Source: Cliona cf. orientalis
Taxonomy: Eukaryota > Porifera > Demospongiae > Clionaida > Clionaidae
Length of the DNA: 64,000 bases
Assembly: GCA_963930775.1 (NCBI GenBank)
Contig: OZ005689.1
Location: 186,001 to 250,000 of the forward strand
Reading direction: 5' to 3'
Shown here: piece by piece, positions 1 to 10,165 of the stretch
Layout of the letters: the number at the start of each line of letters is the position of its first letter
Position numbering within the stretch: position 1 is the stretch's first letter
Program-made: the position numbers and the translations under genes
The notes under the pieces: model-generated
Told to the model about the DNA's origin: nothing
What the model saw: only the letters and a program-made list of their open reading frames with translations
The model's database searches: none

Positions 1-396
1 CTAGCTCTAAGATAAAAATTAATAGTAACTCTTGTGCATGTAATAATGATGCAAATGGTAACAGGTTCTATAATATTGTAGTCCGGATTATATAACTCCT
101 GTGATTTCGTTGCATGATACAACCCATGACAGGTGTTAATCCTCTCTGAGATAATAATATACTAACTCCTATAATATAATAATAATTATCGTAAATCGTG
201 AATATTTCATGTCGAAAATATTTCATGCAATAATTTTTTGTGTTAAATAATTTTCGGACAAACAACCCTGTACTGCATTATCATTAATATTGCGTATGTG
301 TATTTTCGCGCATTTAATTTTCACACAAGCCATGCTGTCCGAAAATATTTTAACTATTCCTGATTTACAATAATATTATGATGCAAACCATCTTAG
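1..396. other. Intron or 5' flank of TRAPPC12
   Basis: AT-rich DNA with no convincing coding signal. The first recognisable TRAPPC12 exon starts at 397 after an AG acceptor and is phase 0, so earlier exons should lie upstream of this window. Confidence 0.5.
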
Positions 397-1786
397 GTGC
401 TATCATCATCTCTACCCATTGGTGTGAAAGATGTTGGCGGTGGAGAGACACTGAGTGAAGAAGGAGAGAGAGAGGGAGAGAGAGAGGGTGAGGGGGAGAT
501 ATCGATTCGTGAGGAACTCTACACTGCCTGGGTGGCTACTCCCCAGACTCAGCGGCTGTTGGCACAGGCTCAGCCGACCAAGGATCCTAACTACCTCACG
601 TGCCCGGCACTTGTGGCTGACGTCAGGATGGTGAGCCTCTAGTCTAGTGGACGAGTTAATTAACCATTAGATATTATAATGTAAAATTAATGTATAATGC
701 CATAATATTCTAGCTATTGCATCTTTGACTGCGATTTGCATGATACAGATGCAATTTGCATCAGTATAGTGCTACTGTGATTCGCGAAAATTTATTGTTA
801 ACAAATTTTCGTTTTGCGCGAAGTGACGAAAATTTTTTATGCGAAAATAGTTTACCTGTACTAATTTATACAGCGAATATATGGAGCACGCTTGAAGTTG
901 ATGAAAATATTGTCACACGAATATTTCTAACACAAAAATTTTGCAAATGAAATCAAAATATCTGAAATTCTTGTGTAGGCGTGGTGTATATACCAATTCA
1001 TGAAAATAACATATTATATGAAAATCTGAACTATACTCATAGTTATGATTTCTCTCTCCTCTGTGCAGAATGATGCTGTGAGTGAGCTGCTCTCAACCCA
1101 CTACCCTGACTCTGCCAGGAAGACACAGCTGACGGTCGAGCAGGTTACCATGGATACGCAAGGACTGAGGAGACTCATAGTCAGTCAAATTCTACGTACA
1201 ACGCAGTGGTGATGTAATGTAAGATGAATTTAGGGTGAAGTCCCACAGAATTCAAGGGAGCTAAACCCCAGGGGTTCCAGGAATGATAAAACTATTTAAA
1301 TACAGTATAGTATCAGGAAATTACATATTTTTACTATTAGCTCTATAGCCAGTCACAAAAATCATTTTTTTTCCAAAATATGAGCATCTTTGGCATGGAA
1401 TGTTTGTGACCTAAGATACCATGTGTAACATGACATTGTATTCAGTTGTGTGTTTGTCTGTGTGTATCCACCCATGCAGTCTTGTGGATGCCTCCACGCG
1501 GCTGTGGAGCTGACGGCTCGGTTCCTCTCCGCCCATGGACAGGGCCTGGGGCAGGCCGGACAACCAACTGTACACACTCACAAGACTCTACAGGTAAATG
1601 CATCCTGTACCTACAAAAGCATGGTTATAGTTTATTAGCTGTCACTTAGCATGCAGTTCGTGGTGATCATAGGATACCGTATAGGCCGGTAATGGATCAA
1701 CAAAATTTAATAGTTGCAATACCTCTTATAGCCATTATAAAGCAATTTCTTCTATTTCTTAACATGCTATGTCCTCTCTTCCTCTC

Positions 1787-1831
<45 letters not shown>

Positions 1832-3889
1832 TTTCTCCTCAGATGTGGTGTGCCCGCATCTCCCTGCTGATGCACCTTGGACTGTTCCAGGAGGCAGAGA
1901 GAGAACTGGTTGCCTTTGAGGAGCTAGCGAACCCTGACCTCTACTACCAGTACCACGCACATTCCTACCCCAACAAAACAGGTAACCATGGAAACAAAAT
2001 TAATATCCACACAATACCGTCATTAATTTTGCTGGCTATAATATTAATAATAATATTATGCCAAGTTGTTTTAATTTGGGACTTATGATTATTGAATTTG
2101 TTGCTAGCATCTGTCCATTACATTTCGAAGCTGCCTACCAATTTTTTTATCCTATCGGTTTATATGATAATATCCTAGTTAATGTAAATGCACTAACATA
2201 CAGCATATACTACTCTCAATAATGTCATAGCATTAATTTTATCCAGATGATCAAATTAATATATTATTCCTCATTAAATCTTTCCCCCAGGTAGCATGGT
2301 GCCGTTCACCCTGCGTCTGCTCCACGCCCAGCTGCCAGCCTACCAGAACTCCATCCAGCTCTCCCTCGACAGACTCTGTGAGCTTCAGAGCATCTGTGAA
2401 CGAATACTGGCGGAGCTCAACCACGGCAAGCTTCCTAACCAGCCACACCCACTGATGTCACATGACCAGCAAGGTAACTTAATTTACGGTTACTTTAGTG
2501 ATTTTTCTTAAGAGGGGGGATATCTTGTGCCAAATTTTTGGTGCCCCCCCCCCTCACTGAAATAGAGCAATTTGCCAACTGTAGGTAAATTGTATTAATG
2601 TCTGTTTGTCTTTATTTCCAGTTGCAGTCAGCCTGTGGAGGAAGAGACTAGCTCGAGTCAAGTGTGCCATGGCAAATACATTCACTGCCATTCAGGTAAC
2701 TGAGCGGGGAGGGATGGGTGGAGCTAATACGGTCACATGTCCTATTATGAATCATTGTATACATCATCTACACTTTCAAGAGGGACGCAGGCTATTGATG
2801 TTTCCCTTTTTGTCGTAAATAAGTAACTATGACTATGAGCACAGTTGACTAACACTTGGATTTCTCACGTAGAATAGGGGTGTGGTTTAATAAGTCATGT
2901 GACTACTCTTGTTGACTGGGGTGAAGTCCATCATCTATCGACCTCCCTCTCCCCTGCAGGACTACCACATGGCCGCTGAGGTGTACAACAGTCTGCTTGA
3001 GCTGTTGCCACAGCAACGAGTGGAGATCCAGTCTGTTATTGGTCGGATGTATCTTCAGCTCGGAGACCTCAAATCGGCGCAGATGTACTTCAGCCGAGTT
3101 ATCAAGTCATGTGATTCACAAGAGCAGGAAAACAGCCACCACCAAGCTATCATCAAAATAAATGAGTAGGTTATTTTAATTTTGGTGTACTGGCTTGAAA
3201 TTAGCAGCGTAGAAGTAAGGCTAAGATGTACATGTAGTACAAGTAACGAAGTATAATGTTAATATTTATTCTCTCCCCTCTCTCTCTCCTTTCCTCTCTC
3301 TTCTCTCCCTCTCCCTCTCCCTCTCCGTCCCCCTCTCTCCCCAGGGGGTTGGTGAATGTCTTTCTTTCCCGGTGGCAGATTGCCCGAGAGTGTTTTGAAG
3401 AAGCGTCCAGGCTGGATCCCTCCAACCTGGCCATTCAGAGCAACACCACAGTCTGCACATTCTACCAGGGAAAGCTCAAGGAGGTTTGTCCCAACACAGC
3501 TAGTAGCATGAATATTTAAGGAGATGTCCTCAGTATCAGTTTTAAGCTAGGTTCTCGAGATTCCTCTCTTTGGTACTACATTAGTATTGTCTTTTCCCCT
3601 CAGGCTATAATATTATACTCAACATTGTACCACCCTCCCTACTTTGGACAGAAGTTCTCTCTCACTACGTATTAATTTTTCTTCTCTCTTCATGCAGGCT
3701 ATTGGTGAGATGGAGCGTTTTGTCCGCAGTGATCCTCCCCGGACCCTCCAGCCGGCTGTCTTTGGCAACCTGGCAGCAGCATATGAACTAGAGTCAGGCA
3801 ACAGTCTGGCTAGGAAGGTGACCTTTGTACCCCTGCTGGCCGCCCACGTTGGAGATGCATTCTCTATCAACTCTCTCAACATTAGATAA
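397..3889 (+). CDS. TRAPPC12: TRAPPC12 orthologue (TRAPP complex subunit 12), 3' nine exons
   Basis: TRAPPC12 is a TPR-repeat subunit of the TRAPP III tethering complex, acting in ER-Golgi traffic. Exons with matching phases: 397-630, 1069-1179, 1480-1593, 1843-1981, 2291-2473, 2622-2695, 2960-3165, 3345-3483 and 3698-3889 (stop TAA). Recognisable blocks are AAVELTARFLSAHGQG, NPDLYYQYHAHSYP followed by GSMVPF, the TPR segment around AAEVYNSLLELLPQQ, and the C-terminus GNLAAAYELESGNS. The gene is 5'-incomplete. The first exon includes a low-complexity Glu/Gly/Arg run from a GA-rich repeat. Exon 3 may carry a frame slip in its first codons (see findings). Exons 7-9 are duplicated as a pseudogene at 53.6-54.7 kb. 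Family assignment is firm; exact exon ends are inferred from splice consensus and phase. Confidence 0.9.
1791..1828. repeat. CT dinucleotide/polypyrimidine run
   Basis: A run of CT repeats directly before the acceptor of TRAPPC12 exon 4, probably doubling as its polypyrimidine tract. Its reverse translation as Arg/Glu repeats is an artefact. Confidence 0.8.
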
Positions 3890-4538
3890 TTAAATTTGCT
3901 CTGTTTTCACGTGACAGTAATGAAACATTATACCATAATTACCAGTAGCTATTTATAGTCTTGAACCCAGACCCCTCCTATTTGAATGTATTGCATCACT
4001 GCTCATCCAAGGCTGAGGAAATAGGAAGGCTCTGGGTTCAAAACCAAGTAGCTGCATGGTATATACATAATAATGGTACTAACGATGCATGTGGAAAAAG
4101 ATTGTCAATGTAGTACACACATGTACATTGGATGCCCCAATTGTGGAGATGGAGTCTGAGACCTGGAAGTGACAAGCTTCTATGCTTCAATCATTGGGTT
4201 ATAATTAACAGTGCAGTACAGCTTCCAAAATTCAGATAGGTCAGATTGTCAATGTGGACAGCGTGCTATTATATTAATGATGGATGATTCTTACTCAATG
4301 GGGCAGCTACAATCAATATATAGGCTGGAGTTATCATACAAGTACTTGTATTATTTTGCCACATCCTGGCCGGATGCTGCGTGATAATATTATGTACAAC
4401 GGATTTCAGTTGCGTTCGAATTTTCCGTTCCGTACGGGATTCGCGTGGTTTCAAAATTTTTTTTTTTCATAGTATATATTATAATAATGGTTTATACATG
4501 TATAAAGGATAAAGAAAGGGGTACAATGAGTTTCAGAG
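3890..4538. other. TRAPPC12 3' flank, also present at 54.7-55.3 kb
   Basis: No gene seen. Much of the stretch to about 4380, including a block reading CACATCCTGGCCGGATGC, recurs downstream of the TRAPPC12 pseudocopy, so it belongs to the duplicated segment. From about 4385 the two copies part. Confidence 0.7.
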
Positions 4539-5720
4539 TTAAACAGTGGATGAGATATTTGACTCGATGTTTACACGGTCGACCGCAGTGGAGATCCTGA
4601 TGGCGTGCCCGCATGAAGATCTAGCTCCTCCGATAGACTGGATGGCAGATCGTAGCAGAGAAAACCCGAGGCGGCAACGCAGCCAGCACAGTGTGCTACT
4701 GTAGGGATGATCCCATTTGGAGGCAAGCATAGAAGCCAATCTCTTGTAGAAAGTGCTAGCTACGTTAGCAAGACCTCCTGTGGCAGAAATCACTAAAGGA
4801 GTGAAAGAAGCGTGTTCCACTTCTCTACATCTTTGTTCATATGCACGTTTCTTTATCTGCTCGTGTTTTCTGTAGCAAGATGAGAGGGTAGTGTGCCTAT
4901 TCGACGGGGCATGGGGATTGAACACTTGGACGTCAAAGAACGTTCTCTCATATGTTCCCCCCCAGAAACTGTTTGTTGCTATGTCCAACCGAGCACCATC
5001 TTGATGGTTGGCGGTAGCTCCTGTCAGGGTATCGCTTGGTACGGGCTGTAGTCCAGGTTCGATGCTTACGTCGTTGCAAACCTCGGTAAGCAGTGCAGCG
5101 GTCAGGTCACGGATCTCGTTATGTCTGATCGATGGGAATCCACCCTTAGCACAGGATAGTGCGTGTTCAACAGTGAACTTACTTCCACAGGTGCACGTTG
5201 ATGGCATCTCCGATGGGATCCAACCGTACCTGAGGGCAAGGGCATCGTGAAAGGCCCTCTTGTGGAGGGCAAAGCCATGTTCTGCTAGAGCCGGGTAGAG
5301 TGGTCAGCCAGGTTGACGATCCCATACCTGCCAACCTGCCGACAGTCTTGTGCTTGAAATTTGTATAAAATGTGCTTGATTCAAGTTGGGGCATTTTTGC
5401 TTGAAAATCCTACTAGCTTCTCCAAAATGTATTAGCATATATGGGCTAGGTTCTCACAAAAAATGAGGGATTTAGTGATTTTTGTGAGGGATGGGTGCCA
5501 TTTTTGCTTGAAATCAAGCAGAAAGCTGGATGGTTGGTAGGTATGCGATCCCTCAGTCTCCTTTGCTAGGTCAACAGCTCTCTTTAGCGCATCAGGAAGA
5601 AGGTCACGGAGCTCTTCAGCTTCCGTAGAGGTTCTTACATGGTTCTCTTGACGCACTTGTGTTTTAGCTTCCAGTTGCTTGGCAATCACTTCATAGCCAT
5701 ATTCGGGGTCTTGGGAGAGG
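4539..5720 (-). pseudogene. LINE remnant: C-terminal zinc knuckle plus restriction-like endonuclease region
   Basis: An open 222-codon stretch (5207-4539) starts within a Cys/His cluster (CTCGSKFTVEHALSC), followed by RHNEIRDLTAALLTEV, then RLDI and FFDVQVFNP, a Lys-containing segment (CYRKHEQIKK) and FTPLVISATGG. This order, a CCHC finger then a PD-(D/E)XK-like core, is that of non-LTR retrotransposons with restriction-like endonucleases (R2/R4/NeSL/CRE type). In-frame coding extends upstream to about 5320 (HGFALHKRAFHDALALRYGW) and continues at 5553-5710 (EELRDLLPDALKRAVDLAKE) beyond a MITE insertion. No reverse transcriptase domain remains, so this is a 5'-truncated copy. The clade within the restriction-like group is uncertain. 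Confidence 0.6.
5317..5552. mobile_element. MITE of about 222 bp nested in the LINE remnant
   Basis: The insert 5324-5545 splits the LINE reading frame. Imperfect inverted termini (ATACCTGCCAACC against GGTTGGTAGGTAT) lie between direct repeats CGATCCC at 5317-5323 and 5546-5552, a 7-bp target duplication. It has no coding capacity. Confidence 0.7.
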
Positions 5721-5786
5721 ATGTGTTCAAAATTGCGCGCAACGCAAACTGCGTACGCACTCAGCCGAGGAGCGGGAAAATTTGAA

Positions 5787-6715
5787 ATGTCTGCGGAACC
5801 AGGAAGAAAGAGAGCTTATTCAACGGATATACGCTTGCGGGTTATTTATCAGCGGATAGGAATGGGCCTCCGATTCTGTGAAATAGCAACGAATTTGAAT
5901 ATCGCTATTAGCACAGCATTTCGAATTTGCAGTTTGAAATCAGTGGAGATATAGGCATTCCTGAGGACTGGTACGAAAGTCCAGGCAAGAGCTACGATCA
6001 CTTGATGAACATTCTGAGCTAATAGTGATAGGATTGATTCTCCAGATCCCAACCCTCTACTTACATGAGATATGCCAATCCATTCAAGAGGTGACATCCA
6101 TCTCAGTGTCACAGGCAACCATCTGCAGGATTCTAAAGCGGTATGGATTTTCAAGGAAGAAGGTTAAGCATGTCGCCCTGCAGAGGTGTTATGAGCTGGG
6201 TGGTTAGTGTGGGTGGATGAAACGGGCTCTGATGCAAAAGATAGTGTACGCAAATTTGGGTATGCTATCAGAGGTTGCACACCTGTAACACATCAATTAC
6301 TTGTAAGAGGGAGGAGGGTCAATGCTATTGCTGCTCTCACATCTAATGGTATTGTGGCTCAGCCTGTTGATACAGTAACAGGGAGTGTTAGTGGACACAC
6401 CTTTTTCGATTTTCTTAGGGGTACACTCATTCCTCAGCTAATGCCTTTCAATGGAACCAATCCAAATTCAGTCCTAATTATGGACAATTGCTCGATTCAT
6501 CACATAGTAGAAGTGAAGGATCTGCTGCATCAAGCAGGAGTCTTGGTACTATATTTCTCCCACCTTACAGTCCCGACCTCAACCCAATTGAGGAGGCATT
6601 CAATTATATCACAATCTTGTGCAGTCAGGAGCCCCACTTACTACCATATTTGATGCTGCATTTGAATCAATCTCAAGTGATCACTGTAATGCTTGGATAA
6701 CTCACTCTGGATACC
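5787..6715 (+). pseudogene. Tc1/mariner (IS630-like) DDE transposase, frameshifted
   Basis: Collinear transposase pieces occur in shifting frames: an N-terminal helix-turn-helix region (from 5787, GRKRAYSTDIRLRVIYQRIG), a second DNA-binding segment (6040-6200, ISVSQATICRILKRYGFSRKK), then the catalytic domain with WVDETGSD (first Asp, about 6210), SVLIMDNCSIHH (second Asp, about 6480) and LPPYSPDLNPIEEAF (third acidic residue, about 6560-6600). The tail ends near AWITHSGYQQ with a stop near 6715. At least four frameshifts and internal stops make it non-functional. Terminal inverted repeats were not found. Confidence 0.8.
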
Positions 6716-6854
6716 AACAATAAAATTAATTATTATTAATACTGTTATCAATAATGTAAGTGATAATAATGTGAATGATTATATAATTTATTATTATCAA
6801 TCAATGCTAATAATATTAATGTCTGGGTTAATTTTCAGTCCTTTATGTCTTACA

Positions 6855-7490
6855 GCCCTTGATGTCTCCAAGAATGGTATCCTTAAGCTCGTCATAGCAC
6901 TTGATCAATTCCACCAGCAACCAAGAGGGCATTCCATTTGCTTAGCTGATCAATACACTGTGCCCTCAACCCAACACGTTTGGTTGGTGAACCTGAAGAG
7001 CTAGTAGGCGGTTGACTGGGACCAGCGTCCTTAGCCTTTTCCTTACGGCCTCTAAAGAATGGCAAATCTGGTGGTTCATCATATGAACTATGCTTTCCAA
7101 CATTCAGCATATGGGCCCAACAGTTCAATTTTTCAACTGAAAAATCGTCACCATGCTTCGCTTTTAGCTTTTTGATGATATCTTCAACTTCACTAATACT
7201 CTTAGCTATAGCCTGCCGCTTAGATGATGGTGCAGAATCACTCGTTTGTGCAGTACGGTTGCGAGTTTGTATATTGGATGGCTCACCAACATTCCCGTCA
7301 TAGCACCACAGTAACACATTGTTGTTTTGACGCTTAAACAGTACATACATCTCGCTTAGATCGTCTTCATTGGAGAGATCCCGAATTTTTCCTCTTTGAC
7401 CATGACCAGGCTCAATATAGCCCACTACGTCATCCTCTATTGGACCAATTTCTTCTACTATGCATTTCTTCAACTCATTCAGTGTGGAAA
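6855..7490 (-). pseudogene. Conserved invertebrate ORF of unknown function, 193 codons
   Basis: An open stretch at 7473-6892 begins near LKKCIVEEIGP and contains a first region ending MYVLFKRQNNNVLLWCYDG, a linker, a helical segment (SEVEDIIKKLKAKHGDDFSVEKLNCWAHMLNVGKH) around an invariant-looking WAHM, a PPDLPFFRGR motif and a C-terminal helix RVGLRAQCIDQLSKWNALL. I recognise this as a type of ORF that recurs in coral and sponge genomes, often near repeats, but cannot name it. Just past the stop, another frame continues with YDELKDTILGDIKGCK (to about 6855), so the copy is probably frameshifted at its 3' end. A stop or acceptor precedes its start near 7483. Confidence 0.45.
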
Positions 7491-8866
7491 AGCGTTACTT
7501 GTACAGAAGAGGTTTAATGTAAAAAATGGACTTCCGTGATCTATTGATCATCTTTACATTGTAATTGTACACCAGATTCGGTCCTTGAACTGAAGTAACT
7601 CGTGTTTTGTTCCGAGATGTGCACTGTAAATATTATTTAACATGACAGCCACAGCATAAACTTGAAATTTTGCACCCCATATGGCTCTAGTTTACTCACA
7701 GATTACATCGTAATTATTTCACAACCTAGGAGAAGTAAATTGCTACCAATATAGTTAATGTTTGGCATGTACTTAGCACACACGTACATACGCATACACA
7801 CAGACAGTAGAATCTAATTAACGCACATTGTGCACAACACCTACCTCCACTAGCGTGTCCAAAGAATTTTGAAAAGTTCTGAAAAGTGGTACAATGATGC
7901 TACAGGCATGAAGAACAACCTTAGAGCAGCCGAACAATATGCATATTGCTGGGGATTTACTCTGTTTTCTTGGTTCTACAACCTTTTGAAGTTACTCACT
8001 ACTGTCTCTCTTTTTGCTCCTTGCACAGTACTACAGACACTACAGACATGGCACCATACAAACTATGGGCCACCAAGGGTCCCCAGATAATCTACAATAT
8101 CTCAGCTCTGGTTAGGAGTTCAGTCATGAAACAAATTGCACCAGATAGCTCACAGAATGAGCTATCATTTGACCTCTTAACCATGTAAATTGGTTGCACA
8201 GACACGCCGCTAGCTTCATTTTTGTTTGTATTAAGCTTATATGGAGAAAGTGGTTTGGATGGGTATGCCATTATGATATTGCCTTGCAATGTTTTTATTT
8301 TAATTACGATTATGTTACAAATACTGTTGGATAGCACTTGCAAATACCGGTAGCATGATAGTGAGACTTCAATACTGCTTTAGGTTACTGCTGAACCTGG
8401 GGCCTCTGTATATTAACTATCTTTAGAGCCCAGCAGAGTGAGTTTCTTTCCACAATACCAAACTATAACTATTTCTATAATGAAATTACCTAAAAAGTAT
8501 ATTCCACAAAAACGTAGGCCATCAATGACCTGCAATGATGCATATTATTGAAATCAGCACTAGAAAAAACCTATATATCACAGTAAGGACCACTAAAAGT
8601 TTTGGAGGTAACAAGTACTCACAAACCTAGGCAGAAACAGCAGAAATAAGTGCCAGAAAAACTATGTCTTGATGTTGCTTACCATCAAATCCAGAAAGTA
8701 CAGCAAAAGAGCTGCCGATTGACGTGCGAAGCATGGAAAACGGTAGAGAATTGGCTTGTGGATATGAAAATTTGTAATGTCACTTTATGGTGCCGCGTTT
8801 AGATAGAGTATAACGCGTAAAAACAAGCGACGCATTTTTGCGGGTTAAAATTATCCTTTGGACTCG
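7491..8866. other. Non-coding spacer
   Basis: AT-rich, with only short unsupported ORFs on both strands. No recognisable protein, tandem array or long palindrome was seen. It lies in the part of the TRAPPC12-NLR spacer that has no counterpart before NLR3. Confidence 0.4.
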
Positions 8867-8941
8867 CTACCTCCACTTCATAGCCAGTACTGCTATACTG
8901 GTAGCAGGATTATTCGCTGGCGGCTTTGGTGGTGGCGGATA

Positions 8942-9192
8942 AAAGCTAGCATAGTACATAGATTGAGCCGGGCAGAGGAGGTTGAGTAAAATACGGCGTT
9001 GTAGAAAACACCTGACCAGCACCATGAGGATCATGATCATAGCAGCTTGACCGGCTCGAATTCGGGAAAATGGACTCATAATCAGTCATGCCGGAGTCCG
9101 GAATCCCTTCACTCCCAGAGTCATCCTGCTCTTCAACGTTAGGATTCATGACCTTCGCCACCTGGACAGGATCTAGGACCGTCCAAACAACA
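8942..9192 (-). other. Possible orphan exon (acidic, Ser/Pro-rich)
   Basis: An open frame on the minus strand reads DVVWTVLDPVQVAKVMNPN near 9186-9130, then EEQDDSGSEGIPDSGMTDYE and a Pro-rich end. Codon pattern and composition look gene-like rather than random, resembling an acidic cytoplasmic tail, but no domain is recognised and no flanking exons were found. Weak call. Confidence 0.25.
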
Positions 9193-9201
9193 TCAGTTGC
9201 T

Positions 9202-9584
9202 CGCCAGACCTAGTCTCGCGCAGCCAGACTCTCTCTCAGGGAAAAGGGGGAGGGGGAAGGGGAGGGAGAGAGTCTGGTAAAGTGCTATACATCGAGTTGT
9301 CCCAGCGCCTCGTACGAGGCGCGACCAATCAGATTGCATCTTTAGTTTGCGGTGGCATATCCGATTGTGAACGGAGAATAAACACGCGTGCGCAATGGTA
9401 TCTCGTCCGTTCATAGTCGGATACGCCACCGCAAACTATGTAATGCCATAAAGATGCAATCTGATTGGTCGCGCCTCATACGAGGCGCTGGGACAACTCG
9501 ATGTATGGCACTTTACCAGACTCTCTCCCTCCCCCTCCAGCTCCCGAGGTGTAAGAGTCTGGCTGCGCGAGACTACGCCAGACC
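9202..9584. mobile_element. Foldback MITE with 9-bp target duplication (Mutator-like)
   Basis: Element 9211-9575 is almost one long palindrome: the left half (TAGTCTCGCGCAGCCAGACTC onward) recurs inverted in the right half, including GTCCCAGCGCCTCGTACGAGG and the GCAAACT block near the centre. Direct repeats CGCCAGACC at 9202-9210 and 9576-9584 are a 9-bp target duplication, as expected for Mutator-like elements with long inverted repeats. Confidence 0.8.
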
Positions 9585-9666
9585 GGGGTCAAAGGGCTAC
9601 ATGTAGCTGAGCGCGCTTTGCTGCGCGTGCGCGTTCCGTGAACTCCACGGAAAATTCGGAAATCTT

Positions 9667-9680
9667 TTTTTTTTTTTTTT
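9667..9680. repeat. Poly-T tract
   Basis: Short homopolymer in the upstream flank of NLR1. No further structure. Confidence 0.6.
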
Positions 9681-10029
9681 TAAAGCAAATCAATGTAATC
9701 ATCTTAAAAGAGAGAAATACACAGTGTACACGTATTGGTGAAAGTAAAATAAAAAGAAAAACTTCAGTGTACGTATACAGGGTTAGTTGCAAAAAATGTA
9801 GTTTCAGTGTTATATTTAGCCAGAGAGCCGACCAAACCAAACCCAAACCCAAACCCAAATTCGGAAATCCGTTGTATTATGACGCAATCGCGCGTAGCGA
9901 TATATCCGCTATATCGGGTGATCGTCCATTGTATGTGCACGTGCGTGCGCGCGTAGGAGGGGCACGTTCAATACTTTTGGTAGGATCGATGTATTAAATG
10001 TTATTGGAGCAGTAGTAACTATCACAGCA

Positions 10030-10165
10030 GCTGGTTTTTACGGACTATTTTCAGTGAGTTACAACTTTATATTACATTGCGAGCGATTTTAATGTACCTG
10101 CAAGTGGCCAGCTGCAGCCGCCGCCCTCTTCGAAACCTGTATACAAATAGCTACTGCCGCGCCTG
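10030..10165 (+). promoter_or_regulatory. Conserved 5' flank / probable 5' UTR of NLR1
   Basis: The blocks TTTTCAGTGAGTTACAACTT, ACATTGCGAG and CGCCCTCTTCGAAACC-like sequence recur at the same distance before NLR2 (about 50444-50597) and partly before NLR3 (about 55660-55829). This indicates a shared promoter or leader. No TATA box is evident. TATTTTCAG also resembles a splice acceptor, so a non-coding first exon is possible. Confidence 0.5.

Noticed and set aside
1692..1960. Arg/Glu-repeat ORFs near 1.8 kb and 3.2-3.5 kb
   Set aside because: Polypyrimidine tracts before TRAPPC12 acceptors; the real exons use other frames or only part of these ORFs.
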